The notes beneath the pieces were generated by a model that searched no databases, was not told the origin of the DNA, and saw nothing but the letters and a program-made list of their open reading frames with translations. The position numbers and the translations under genes were made by a program. Source: Temnopleurus reevesii (Eukaryota; Echinodermata; Echinoidea; Temnopleuroida; Temnopleuridae). From it: a DNA stretch of 64,000 nt. This document shows positions 1 through 12,700 of this stretch, piece after piece. Positions within the stretch are counted from its first letter, which is position 1. Every line of letters begins with the position of its first letter. The DNA is taken from NCBI GenBank assembly GCA_036244855.1, contig BQKZ01000419.1, positions 50,217 to 114,216 of the forward strand. The letters run 5' to 3'.

Positions 1-550
1 CCCTCTATTTCAGATTCCTTTTCTGTTTTATTCAATTTCATTCATTCCACTAAACACACACGCATACACATACATACACGCACTTATACACACTCTTTTC
101 TTATTTAGCTCCGTTCCCCCTCTTTATCTTTACACATACGCACACACACATACACACACACTCTCTCTCCCACATTTGCACTCAATCTCTCCCCTTTTCG
201 TATATAGGTTAAACATAAACAAGCACACACACATTCTCACCCTTGCACCTCCCTTCTTTATGATACACACTCACTCACACTTACGTACACACACACGCAC
301 ACTTGCGCACATCCACATCTCCCTTTCTTCTCTCTCCCTCTACTTCTCCATGCTAAACCAAACATGCACACACACACATATACACACGCATGTTCCCCTC
401 TCGTTGGTCCCCCTTCCTAACTATCTTATACACCCACAAATACGCACGCACGCACACACACGCACGCACGAGCGCCCAATATTTCCTTTCTCTCCCACGT
501 CTTCTTGTTAAAGACACACACATACACACACACTCTATCTTGATCCTCAT
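1..550. repeat. CA/CT low-complexity block
   Basis: The + strand is dominated by interrupted CACACA, CACATACACG and CTCTCT runs with almost no long unique stretch. Open frames here are strings of His, Thr, Ser, Leu and Pro produced by the dinucleotide repeats and are not genes. The block may continue beyond the left edge. Confidence 0.85.
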
Positions 551-1129
551 CTCTTTATGTTTCTTTTGTTTTGGGTGTCTCTCTTTTTTCTCTCTCTTAC
601 TTATTCCCTTTGAAGATCTGTCGAAAATACTAAATGGGATTATAAACTATAAAATATGAACATTCAATATTTGAAATATCATATGAACAATATTATCATG
701 AAGTGAAATTATAAGGAGAGCCTTCTCTTTCATCAATAAAGTTTTAGCATTCAATATGACTGTCGCATTAAGTTCTAAAAGTTATGTCAATGCGATCAAA
801 ATGAATATCTCAATCATAAGATAATTTCGAAGATTGTAAGTGAAAATTAAAGCCCACATCGCTGATATATTTAGGCATATTGGCATATGAATCACATTAC
901 GATATTTGCTTTCCCTTAATATGAAGAAGTGTGTCAAGTTAGAGGCAAAGAGAGGTCAAATTATGGCAGACTATATTGATACTTTCTAATCGGTTTCAAT
1001 CGCTGTCATCCAAGGCAAGAAATGAAAGGTGACTCGATCATTGTCAATATTGTATATCATTCACAGCTGGATCGTAATGGGCGGAGGGCAATGTGGGGTA
1101 ATATGGGCAGAAATATGGATAGAAGGTGA
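551..1129. other. unique AT-rich spacer
   Basis: Ordinary AT-rich non-coding sequence between two low-complexity blocks. I see no convincing open frame, RNA or repeat. Confidence 0.5.
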
Positions 1130-1930
1130 GAGACGATGAGAGAAGGAGAGAGAGAAAGATAAGTGCGCTTATGTTATTATGTGTGTGTGTGTTGTGTGTG
1201 CGTGTGTGAAGAGAGAGAAAGGTAAGCGAGGGGATGGGGAGATAGAGAGGGTGTGAGTGTGTGCGTATGTGTGCTGTGTGTGCGTGTGTGAAGAGAGAGA
1301 AACAGGTAAGAGAGGTGAGGGGGAAGTAGAGAAGGTTTGAGTGAGTGTGTGTGTGAGAGAGAGAGAGAAAAAAATAGAGAGAGCGAGAGGGGGAGAGGGG
1401 TAAAATAAAGAGTGCATATATGTATGTGTGATGTGCGTGAGTGTGTGATGGAGGGAGGGAGAAAAAGAAAGAATATGTGTTTTGTGCGTGTAAAATAGAG
1501 GCAGAGGGAAATATGAAACGTGTGAAAATCTGAGTGGTGGACTATTTGTACAGAAGTATCATTAAAAGAAAGAAAGAGAGCGTGATCAATGTTAGGGTGG
1601 ACAAATTGACGAGAAGAAGGGCACAAGGAACAGAGATAAAAAAGAAAAAAAGAAGGGGATTGAGAGATGGGGAGGGAGAGAGAGAGAGAGGGAGAGAGGG
1701 AGAGGGAGAGCAATGATACCTTACATCATATTTAAGTGTTTTTGTTTGTTTGTGTGTGTATGTGTGTACAATGTGTATGTGTGTGTGTGTGTGTGTGTAA
1801 AACAGGCAAAAATAAAAGAGATTTACAAACATGATAAAAGGTTATCTAGAATGGTAGCAAGGATGGGAATAGAGAAAAGGAGAGAAGAGAGTGGGAGAGA
1901 GAAGAGAGGGGTTAAGAGTAGAAGATGGTG
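1130..1930. repeat. GA/GT low-complexity block with an internal 82-bp tandem copy
   Basis: The + strand is made of GAGAGA and GTGTGT runs, the complementary sense to the block at 1-550. Within it the words GTGCGTGTGTGAAGAGAG recur with a period of 82 bp (near 1201 and 1283), so part of the block is a short tandem duplication. Long minus-strand open frames here are Ser/Leu/His/Thr low complexity and are not called as genes. Confidence 0.85.
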
Positions 1931-2309
1931 AAGAGAGATGTAATGGAATTGACATGATATTTACCACTGTCTCTTGTGACTATATTTGCGTAGGATTTTC
2001 AGGCCGTGTTTGCAGGATGAAATGATATTTGACTTCCTCCCCTGTCATCCATGTACCAATTGCTTCAAATATTATCCATGATCATCCTATCACGTGTCGT
2101 CGATAAGTTTGTTTTGGATAAACATCATAAATGTATGGAGCGATTGCGAAACTATTCGAGATGATTTTTCTTTCATATGCAGATATGGACAAAAATGAAC
2201 TTTTTTTCTTTTAAGTTTTTTTTTAATGAAAGTAACGCGAAAAAAAATTAAATGGACATTCTGCAGTGTCAGGGGAGGATAAAAAGCGGTGCATCATCAT
2301 AATAATGTG

Positions 2310-2440
2310 TGTCTTCCACACAGACAGACAGACATACAGGCACATGCACACACCCACACACCCACACACACACCCACAACATCACAGACACACACAAACA
2401 CACAAGCACACATGCCCACATGCGCGCGCACACATGTATA
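2310..2440. repeat. CA-rich microsatellite
   Basis: Interrupted CACACA and ACAGACAG runs on the + strand, ending with CATGCGCGCGCACACATG. Simple-sequence repeat without coding potential. Confidence 0.8.
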
Positions 2441-3199
2441 TAAGGAGGGAAAGAGGAATTCGAATATGAAATACGTCTGTAAATGTATGTGTTTAATGTG
2501 CTTGTGAGAGAAATAGAGTAGTAGGTTTGTATCCCACTTATATGGCGTTAATATCCTCTATGTTAAGAAATTCATACACGTTGTGCTGTACTTAATCCAG
2601 GTGAGATAAATGGGTACATGGCAGGAATTCCTTGCTCCAGCGCTGGTGGCAACGAGCTAAATCCAGGGTAGTAATAATGCAAAACATCTTGAATATTTTG
2701 CAGTGTGTATACGTGTGCATGCACTATAGCAATTTATTCTTATCATCATTATCTTGATCAGTTGTATCGTTCTTATTATCATTGTTCCCTGACTTCCTAT
2801 TCTGCTAGCGATCCGTACGAATAACGGTTGAGTGCATTTTGAAACTAAAATAAGCCAGTTTACGTGCGAAAATCGTCTACCAATTTAATACAATATCTAT
2901 GCATGTAAATCAATTTTTAATACATCGGCCCATTTCACATAAATTTCTACATCCTTTCCATTACTGATCTATACCTTTAAATTGTAGAAATGTTTTCAAT
3001 AAGTTCGATGACATCCGTTGTTCCAAATTGACTAGGCATAACGGAAGAGAAAATAAAACCAAAAGAAATGAATTAATCAAGCGGAAAATAAAGAGTTTGA
3101 CACGAAATCGATAAAAGACAAAGAGCCATGAATGTGCTGGATGTTATAAGTATTGACATGGACACGGTTGGTATAAGAAATGACGGAAGAAAGTATAAA

Positions 3200-3357
3200 G
3201 ATAAACTAAGAGAGGGGGAGAAAAAGAGAAGATGGAGACAGATGAGAAAGAAGAGAAAGATGAAAAGATGTAGAAATAGGAAAGAGAAAGTTACAGAGGA
3301 AGGAATCGAAAAGTAAGACAGTGAAATAAGTTGGATGGAGGATGCAAAATGAGAGTG

Positions 3358-3400
<43 letters not shown>

Positions 3401-3550
3401 GGAGAGAGAGGGAGAGAGAGAAGCGGAGATATAGAGATATATGCGTTTGTGAAAGCGAGTGTGATTTTTTGTGCGTGTGTGTTTGTGTGAGTGACGTGTT
3501 GGACGGGAGGAGAGAGAGAGAGGCAGAAAAGGAGATGCAGTACTGGAAAC
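3200..3550. repeat. GA microsatellite followed by GT-rich tract
   Basis: A near-pure GAGAGA run at about 3356-3420 is followed by GTGTGTGTTTGTGTGAGTG near 3470-3490, then GA again. This is the fourth dinucleotide block in the first 3.6 kb of the 5' flank. Confidence 0.8.
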
Positions 3551-6500
3551 CCCTCTAAATATAGTTTTTAGGGAGAGGGAGACTTCTTGTTTTTCATGTC
3601 ATAATTTGTTTTTATTAAATATGTGTACATAACGGCAGATTTTTCTTGAGTGAGATGAAACATTAACATTCAATAATGATGTATTAATGAAGAATTAAAG
3701 AATTTTCCCTGCCTTTAATAATTTACTTAATGATGATTTATCGTTCTGAGATAATACATTTAATATTCTATATTGTTTATTGTTCAACTCAATTTTCCCA
3801 CATGTATGTGTATTTGTAAATGTGCATGACATGTAGGCCTAGTATCTTCGTATAGAATGTGTAAGCTGGGCCTTTATTCTTTACCATGTATCTTTGCATA
3901 CATAGTGATATAGAAAAACAAAGGTTGTGATAGAAAGGTTATGTTAACAATGCATATACTATGTATTCAAAATGAAATAAACCTTCAAGTCAGTTCAAAT
4001 AAATCAAATTAAATATCTATTCTACACAGTCGAGAAGAAGGCAAATAAACTAAAATAGTTTGGAAACTAAAATTGACATATACACTGGTCTATAAAATCC
4101 CTAAATAACACGAAATGAGTAACAAAATTGTGAGAAAACTGTAAAAGCGACCAAGCAAAGTGACAGACTTCAATCATAACATGTGATACTCAACCGATCT
4201 GGGAATGAAACTCGAAATGAAATTAAAAAGGATGAATATATTCAATATCTTGGATTTTCTCGTCCCGAATAGCGATGGACGATATTTTAAACCATATTGA
4301 TATAATTCCACGCGTGTCCTGTATCGCTACTGGATACACAACGCGCGGTTACACGTTACATCTTTCCATGAATATATTTCGGAAATATTTCAATAATACC
4401 CGCTTCGCAAAGATCGGATGACCATTTATAGTTTCATTGCTTTATATTATTTTGGGGGAATTCAATTTTTGAAGAGTATTACGCGTGATATTGGATACAG
4501 GATGAGGGTGTGTTTTCAATTAAGACCTTAATCTAGAGAGGGTTATGTATATCATATTAAAAGAAGAAATGGATTGCCCAGGGAATTCATGAAACTTGTT
4601 CGATCAAAATGTATATTTCTTCATGTTTACGGGAGTGCTGCTGGTAAAACACATGAATCCGATGATTTATTATAGAATAACGCATAAGAGAGTTTGCATC
4701 AATAAATAAATATGAGACTGACTGATTGTGTCCCGTAATTGTGTTTAATTTTTCTTAATTCATTAACTCACTGTGAGCCGAGCAGAGTTCGATTTCGACA
4801 TAATGTAGACAAACTGTAGTTCTTAAAATTCAAAATGAATTGACAGTTAAGAAAAATACTTCGAGAAATGAAACGATATTTCATAGATCCATCTACCCAG
4901 CAATTTACAATGGACCATCATTCTCCCCCTCCCCCCCCCCCCCCCCCCGAAAAATAAATTGCTTTACCCCGTACCATATAGGTATGGCTAAATTGCGATT
5001 TAGGCAAACCTCTAGTTTGGAGCTTATGCTGGATTGCGTTTGCGATACAAAGCCTTGGAGTGATAAGTTATTGAAGGTATGCAATAGCCTATCACCATAT
5101 AGCTTTGAAAAGCGTCTCTAAATAATGTTGGAAATTGATGATGACATTTTGAAAGTGCTGAGGCTGAAATATCAAGCAAAGCACACACACAAAGCAAAGT
5201 ATGTTAATTTGACAGCAACTCGGTGTTCATCATGGCAGTGCATGGGCAACACCAGAAAAGAGTGGATTAACATTTTTTTTTTTTTTTTGGGGGGGGGGAC
5301 TTAAATGTCCCGCAGTTATTCCATTCAACGAAAATTCGTTTGGGGGCTTTACATCTAAATGTATTATTTGTTGCCTATAGAATTGATATTTCCATAAAGT
5401 ATGATATATGGATATCCTAGAAAAAAAAATTAATTCTTCGTGGAATTGTTGGGGTGTAGGAGCGATGTGGATTTTGTTGGTAGAACATTTTTTTTTTAAT
5501 TTAGATTCTGATTCCGACTAACACTTACTTCTGAAATTATGATAGACGAATCAATGCCGTTAACAAATGGCACGCTTCACGGAGTCGCGCCATTTTTTGA
5601 CAGACATTGGGTTTTAATTACTGTGCGATGTAACGCATGTGCCTTCGTTATAAGAAATCTCCAAATAAGAAATTAACATTTTTGTGCCTTACAATAAAGA
5701 TTAGCAGCTATTGTCATCCAAAATACTTTAGAAAGGAAATATCGATGTTATTTGAATACGAATGTATTTGAAGTGTAACGCACGTAATTGTGTCATGGAC
5801 CAATTATCCATTTAGCCAACTAGGGTCGCCTTATGACGAGCTTGGTGCTATGTGAGGCACGGGTCGCATAACAAATATTACGGTCATGTAGAGGTGCGTT
5901 AGCTTTAAGGCAACAACTGTCATACAGATAACTTCTCTTACATCATAAGGCATCCCGATTAATTTGATATCAAAGCTTTATAGTGTTGAGTTCATGTGCA
6001 TAATTGTAACTGCCACTTGTTGCGTTCAATATCGGGATGGTATTAAAATCCGTTATTGCATAATGTGTCATTATCACGAAGTCTAATATTGTGTCATATT
6101 ATATCAAAATCATATCATATCTGATATAACTGAGTATTTTCTTTCATAACTTTTGGATTCGGACAACAAAATGGATGGAAATTTATAAGCTTACATAAAT
6201 GTGTTAAACAACAAGCACTTGTACTATGTCCATATAATATACAGCACTAGTCAGATATCGACCCCACGTATTATATTACACACACAATATATGCATCAGT
6301 GAATGCCGATATGCATGTATACTTTTGTTACGTAACGCTGAATATGCCTATTTGTTGAGTCTTATTGAGGCTCAGATTATTGTAGGTCAAAAGAAATCAT
6401 TAGACGAATTTCAATGTACTTCTTGGGTCAATAAAAAATAGAACCTTAATTCAGGGAACAAAAGGACTTGTTTCTATCATGGAGTCTGAGGAACGCGGGG

Positions 6501-8339
6501 AAAAAATGGAGGGACTCTACAAACAATAGTTAAGAAATAACACACTATAATCAAAAGAAGACAATATAGGCCTATGTATGAGTCTTTTTGGTTGCTGGGT
6601 TGATGTTTGATAGGGTGCTATGGATGAGAAATTTTTGACATGCATTTATAAATGGTTATTGTCCGCTACGTATCAAGATATCGAAGGGGGTAATAGGCCT
6701 AGTTTTCATACATCGCAACCTGTCGTGGATGTTGATAAGAAAAATTATAGAAGATCCGGTTTTTATATAATGTGGGCGTAAATGAATGACTGTATAATAT
6801 CGAGATTAGAACAAGATATGCTGGTCATCCTGCAAAATTGCTATAGTGACGTCATTCGATAACATTTCCTTTCCATGTGAGAAAGGTGACTTGTTTCCTT
6901 TATCCGAATGAATTGGATTTTCGGAGAAAGAAGGACTGTAAAAGGTATGGGTTCGAACCTCTGTTGAGTCATACCAAAGTCTTGAAAATGGAACCCCTGT
7001 CTTTTTTGTTGTAATAGAATCCTTGTAACTCAATGAAGAAAGAAAAAAGTCAACATTAGGCATTATGTATTAGCGACTCTGCTAAGTGAGCAGTACGTAG
7101 AAATTCAAGTGGTTTACATGGGCAATGAATGAAACATAGTGAAATATGTATGATACAATTGCAATAAAATGACGATTCAAATTATACCCCTTTGAGATTC
7201 ACTCAAAAACCACACACGATTCACCATCCCACGTCATTCCGAAGTATACGTGTGGACTGTGTGTTGTTTTATTTTATATATTAGATATATTTATTATGTG
7301 GTAATAGTAATAACGACTTATGATACCGAAAATAAAATGATTTTAAAGCAATCAAATCGTTTAGGAAACGAGTAAACTAGTTTAATCTTCAGGTCATCAC
7401 GTGACTGACACTTCAGAAAAAAATACGAAAACAGTTAAACATTTATCATTATCTATTCAGTTGAACTTGACAAAATAGACCTAAAATAACGATTGTAAAT
7501 ATTATCTTCATTTTGAAGATTTCGTACTGTGAAAATATTTCTGCGATAAAATTCTGAAATAAAACATCTACAAATATTTAATATTTTATATTTACTATTT
7601 TGAATAGCAGAAATATTTTCAATTGGACTGTGTAACGTTTTTATATTGTTAGCATTTGCATTTTCCACCCAAGGCATCTAGAATATAAAGGCAAACATTT
7701 GCAAATTCTTGGGTTTTGCTGTGTTTTAGATTTCAGTATGTTTCGCATCATTGCTTGTCAAAATTGATTTGATGCATTTGTTTCATTTCTAGTCGGTTTC
7801 AACTGTCAATTATTTCCATGAAATAGAAAACAAAACAAAATATAAGAGCGTTGCAGATGTTATCATTTTCTTCCAAAACAGATAGCTAATTGTATTCCTG
7901 TCGGACCACAAAACAGCATTTTCTTATCACCAGAAAGATAATAAAAATTGCAAATTGTGATTGATGGTTAAAGGTTAAACTCCCTTATCATTTATAAGCG
8001 CTCCGTTACGTAACACATCAAAATTTTAATATGCTCGTATGTCGGTAGATTTAATCACCAGCATCTTCGATGGGGCATCGCTATGGAAAATTGGATTGGT
8101 CAGAAATTGTTTCTCGACTAAGCCACGCCAGGCCAAGCACAAAGCGTTCATGGCATTCCATTCGTTGGATCTAATTTTGGTCTTTTAATTCGCGCAGCAT
8201 TGCGAAAATGAATTGAAGACATTCCCCGAAAAAAATGAAGTGTCCGCGGTACACTGGTCATCGGGGTATGCACGACCCTGAATATGACAGATAAATAGCA
8301 CTTGCTCTCACACAACCCGCGCGAAAGGAGTTTTGTTAA
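3551..8339. other. 5' flank, AT-rich, no gene seen
   Basis: No open frame looks like a conserved protein, and I recognise no RNA gene or transposon. Two homopolymer features stand out: 18 consecutive C at 4931-4948, and 16 T followed by 10 G at 5273-5298. The stretch is probably intergenic DNA upstream of the spalt gene. It could also contain an untranslated upstream exon that cannot be recognised by eye. Confidence 0.5.
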
Positions 8340-8707
8340 ACTTTTCGACACCTAATTAGTATATCGACCAATCAGAAGGGACCATTCATACGGCGCAACA
8401 AGCTCTATTGCATAAATCATAAATTGGTGTACATGCGCACACATGTAGGCGGATCTTCTCACACCGTGTGTATACACATTCCCCATTCACCGCATACACA
8501 CACACACCATTCCGCTATGTGTATGAATATGCGGAATACCCCAGTATATGAGATTTTACGTTTAGTATGTGATTGAATGCACCTAAGTAATCGAGCGCAT
8601 TTAGGATACGAGGATCCCCAGATTGGACTTTTTTTTACCTCGAAAGATCGCGGATTTTTTAGAGAAAAGCCTGGTTTCACCTTGAACGCCGCTTTTTCCC
8701 GTCCAGG
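8340..8707 (+). promoter_or_regulatory. probable promoter and 5' UTR of the spalt gene
   Basis: This sits directly upstream of the spalt start codon. A CCAAT box (GACCAATCAG) lies at 8366-8375 and an inverted one (ATTGG) at 8423-8427, about 340 and 285 bases before the ATG. An AT-rich CATAAATCATAAA element lies near 8411. The start-codon frame has a TAG at 8660-8662 and no earlier in-frame ATG, which fixes 8708 as the start. Several out-of-frame ATGs (for example 8577, whose frame stays open to 8765 across the real start) would be upstream starts if transcription begins before them. The transcription start itself is not visible. Confidence 0.4.
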
Positions 8708-8780
8708 ATGTCGAGGCGAAAGCAGGCGAAACCTCAGCACATTGGGAGCGAGAGGAACCCCCTAACTTCTATTGAGAACG
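8708..8780 (+). CDS. sall: spalt-like (SALL) zinc-finger transcription factor, coding exon 1
   Basis: This 73-base exon encodes residues 1-24 plus the first base of codon 25. The reading begins MSRRKQAKPQHIGSERN. MSRRKQ is the invariant start of SALL proteins; in vertebrates this motif recruits the NuRD deacetylase complex and gives repression. The start has A at -3 and an in-frame TAG 48 bases upstream. The exon ends AACG before the donor GTAGGT at 8781, in phase 1. Exon 2 begins at 62344 with GT, which completes a glycine codon (GGT), so the two exons join in frame. In vertebrate SALL1 the same N-terminal peptide is likewise encoded by a short first coding exon. The exon is too short to be found by open-frame length and was recognised only by its motif. 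Identity is sure; the pairing with exon 2 is inference from phase and family structure. Confidence 0.93.
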
Positions 8781-11700
8781 GTAGGTAGACTAACTTTATC
8801 TCCCCTCTTTAGGTAGTCGGTAGCAGTAGCCACTTGGTGAAAACGTGGTATATGTTTTTATTCCTCGGCGGATTTTCGAGGAACATCCATGCCGCATCCT
8901 CCGGCGAAGGAAATAGCTCGAGCCCGATCGCTCCATCTCTCTCCGCATCATTTTTCGTTTTTTCCTCCATCTGCCTATTTCCGTTTTGTCATCTTAGTCG
9001 TTTTATCAATGATTCTCTCTCAGCATCAATTGTTAAGGACGTGTGTATTTTGTGCAAAGCTTGGATTTTTATTGTGATGGGATTTCAAACGAATTGTGAC
9101 TCAACTTTTTTTCTCCGTTGTTGAGGTGATAGGATGTTGGTAGCGACATCAACCCCGCACGGTCGGGACCGCCTCCTCAGGAAACCCCGCTTCCGAACAG
9201 CGGTAGCATTATCTCTCTTCTCACAATAGAAGGCGCATTGCCATTCCCAGTCTGATGCCAGAAGTTTACCATTTCTGAAAATTTGCTGTTTATGAATAGA
9301 AAAATACTATTATTTCATCACATGGACCTAAAGAAGATGATTAACTATTGATGATAACACTAACAGCGATGAAAATATTTTAGGAAGATTGATGTTTGTG
9401 AGAAACTGGAAGGAATGACAAATCTGAATGCCCAATCCTGTCTACACTTTACTGCTCCTACATTGTTAACATTTTTGACAGCTACCGTTTTTACTTTGTT
9501 GTGCCCACCCGCCAGAAGTATTTGTTGACGTTATGTTAGTTTCGTGTCAATTCTGTATCCGGGCACCAGTCCTCCACAAGAGAATCCAACCAGCGCTAAA
9601 ATGTAAGGAAATGGCTCTCAGCTTTATATTTCCCACTGCATGACAAAAATTATGCCACAAATGATTTTTGCAGATGTTGTTAGTTCAACTATTGTTTAGT
9701 CAGATTTTGCCAATATTTGCTGAGGAAGTTACTTTCCCTTTATTCCTATCATTTGATTGTCATCTTTGGGAAGTTCACTCTCTTCTGTGAAAATGGATCG
9801 TTTCAAAGTGATTTTGGTTTCGAATAATGACCTTTTGATCTTTTTATGAAATTGATGAGGGGTGAGTTGAATTGTTCCTAAAAATGAAAACAGAAGTCTT
9901 CCTTTGGTATATTTACATTATATCAAGAGTAGAAAGTTTGTTATGATTAATATCTCTATGCTGGCAAATTTTGAATATCCTTGTTTAAAAATGTAAAGAT
10001 ATGTATCTAGGTTTCAAACCAGATACTCTATGTGAATATTACTAATTTATCTGAAGTAGAATGAGTTAATTCACATATTCATCCAAGTCGTAGCCATAGC
10101 CCTGCTTTTGGGGGTTCTGAATCTAGAGTAAAATCGGTCATCTGCTTTACCATACCATGAGTGCAATTTATTTTTTTAAATATCAAAACTACTATATTTC
10201 ATTTTTAAGAAGTAATATTTTTTCTACATTCACCTGTTAAAAACATTCCACACAGAGTTATACATTTCTTAACTGTTTATTAAACTTTGATGAGAAAGGA
10301 AGAGAAATATGGTGATAAGAAATTCCACGTTACATCATATTTTGGAGACCTGGATTGTGCATGCATTAACATACCAACTGATTGTACTGAAATGTTACTT
10401 GTTTCAAGTACTTGATGCTTGGAAATTGACTTATGTAATTTTCCATGGTAGATGTACATGTAGATAACATTGATGAAGAAAGTAGTAATTCATAGAATCT
10501 TTTACAGGGGGCAGCTGTTTTTATTTTATCAGTTGAAATAATGCAAGACAGTGAATTCTGATCTCAGCATTGTGAGTTACTGTGTTCAGTCTTGCATGAA
10601 AGTGACATCACACACACATGAAGGGTTCCGTCTACTCATCATGAATGCTGTCTATTGTGGGTTAATAAAACTTGCATAATCATTTGTAAAGAACACATTT
10701 CTTCAAATAGTTGACATGAATTAGAAATGTTTCACCTGTCAAAGACTTGATAGAGGCATGAGGTGCAGATGTGATATTGATTTAAGATTCCTTAACCCAG
10801 CTTTTTCAAATTCTTTTTTTTTTGTATTTTAGTATGCTCCTTTGGATTCTTTTGATCATTATCTTCATTTCTAATGGTAGATTTCATGTTTTGCTTTTTG
10901 TCTTTAGAATATCTTCATGTTCATATTATTCTGCTTTTCATAGTATCAGAACAATTTCTCCCACCTTGTACTTTTTGAGATGTCTTGTCAGTGATGAATA
11001 TTTTAAGGTTCCAATACTCCTACTGATTTCCAATACTCATACTGTACTGATGTTGCCAATTTAACAGAATTGTTCTGGAATTTTAAGAAATGACTTCTTG
11101 AAATGTTTAAATCACTGAGCACTGCAAGTCTAGTGAAGACAAATTGTTAGCATGTTTTTGGAGGAGAAGGAACTTAATTGATATCTAGAAAATTTATTCA
11201 CTGAACGGAAATAATTATTTTAAAAAGTTGTCATTTACAAAATCATAAATTAGAGTCATCAATAGACAAACAGGCTAGTTTTATAGGTTGCAAATATGCA
11301 GAAGTTTTGGGAATCAAAAGAGTTATCATCAGCAAAGAAAAGGGAAAAATTCAGACAATATCTTTGAATGGAATTATTTTGCAGTTGTTCAACTTTCAAG
11401 AAACTGAGTAAGAAAAGTACATTATATATACAGTGAAATTCAGGTATAAATTAATTAATTATTACTCAAATGATAACGACTGATAGTGTTACATTGTGAA
11501 ATGTGTTTGGTTATTTTTGAAAAGAAAACAGCAAAATATGCATTTTAATTTGACCCATAGGCATTCCAGATACTGAAATGATTTGGCATTAATATGAAGG
11601 AAGTATAAAATGTGGGATTTTTTAATGATATTTACCTGATTGCATGGTATTTTGGTTTACACTCATAGTTGATATGAAATACGGTAAGCCTTGATGTAAA

Positions 11701-12180
11701 GGAAAATATTCATCAGATATGTTGACATTGCTATATGATTTATTGCTTTATGAAATGGAGGATGATCTTCACAGTCTCCATTCTTTCCTATCAGTGTCAC
11801 CTATTGAGCTCCAAAACAACCTGAATAATTAATAATTTGCATTCATATTTCAGCTGCACCAATCTTTATTTACCCTCCCATAAAAAGTCGCCAAATTGAA
11901 AAAGAAATTGATGATATATTGTGTTACTCAAGGATGAATATTACAGTCTGATTTCAAATAGATACGGCGTAGATGCAAAGATAGTCGTATGAATAGGGCC
12001 GACAACTCCTGTTTAATTGAAAGACTCGGCATGCAGACAACGTGAATAATTGATAAATGTTAGAAATTAATATTTTAATTTCAGATGTAGAAAACAATTT
12101 TGGCAAATTGATAGAATAGATGCTGGGACGCTTCTGCCAAGGCTAAGATCCAATTAAACACTAAAAATTAATTTTGCGAG
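8781..12180. other. proximal intron 1, little visible
   Basis: The first 450 bases stay comparatively GC-rich and include a short perfect hairpin, CGGTC-GG-GACCG, near 9160-9171. After about 9300 the sequence is AT-rich and ordinary. Open frames up to 96 codons (8834-9124) lack family resemblance. Confidence 0.45.
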
Positions 12181-12700
12181 ATGGGCAAGACATTGAGGGA
12201 TGGGATCGCTTGGAAGGGAATGCAGCGGCGAATTTGTGAAATCCATTTTCTTTCGACCCTCACAAATGATAAATCTTTCCGTCTGGGACAGGTGTGGAAA
12301 CCTAATTCATCGTTGACACCTCCTAAATTCATTTCAATTCATTTCTTTTTATTTTTGTATGCGAGGCACTCACGGTGAGCTTTTTCATCACGTCTTCTGT
12401 TATCGGTGGACCCAACGTGTGTTAACGAAGGTACAGGTGTGGGGGCTCGCTTCTGTTTCGTTAACGTAATCCACACTCTTCTGCAATATCTTTCTGTCAA
12501 AAAATGTCATTGGCGCTTCATTTCCATGATAGGAATTTATTTGGCTGTCATCTTTCGGTAGTGGATGAGTAGGAGGAGGCTAGCTGGGTGAAGGGCAGAA
12601 GCCCGGCGGACCGAACGTCCGTCTGTGTGCCACAGAGCTCACTCCCCTCCGCTCCCTCCGTTATTCCAGCAGACCTAATTTAGATTGCTCCGTCTTGCTG
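12181..12700. promoter_or_regulatory. candidate intronic regulatory island
   Basis: A stretch with more GC and CpG than its AT-rich surroundings. It contains an exact 9-bp inverted repeat, GTTAACGAA at 12421-12429 and TTCGTTAAC at 12457-12465. Nearby are ACAGGTGTGG (T-box or E-box-like), an Otx-type TAATCC just downstream of the inverted repeat, and CACGT-like words. No open frame of note. An enhancer is a guess from composition and motifs. Confidence 0.25.

Noticed and set aside
176..1832. Several open frames of 60-178 codons on both strands, rich in His/Thr/Ser/Leu.
   Set aside because: They are translations of CA/CT and GA/GT simple repeats, with equivalent frames on both strands.
6930..6970. 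GGGTTCGAACC, resembling a tRNA T-arm (or its reverse, as the word is nearly palindromic).
   Set aside because: The T-stem does not pair beyond about three bases on either strand, and no D-arm, anticodon arm or acceptor stem can be placed around it.
8577..8765. 62-codon + strand frame as a separate small gene.
   Set aside because: It overlaps the spalt start in another frame. It is at most an upstream open frame and is reported as such.
8785..8790. Alternative donor GTAGAC four bases after the chosen one.
   Set aside because: Using it would give phase 2, which does not match the exon 2 acceptor phase; GTAGGT at 8781 does.
8834..9124. 96-codon + strand frame just after the exon 1 donor, with a hydrophobic beginning suggesting a signal peptide.
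   Set aside because: It lies inside the intron in a T-rich stretch. The spalt exon 1 donor explains the local structure and the peptide resembles nothing known.
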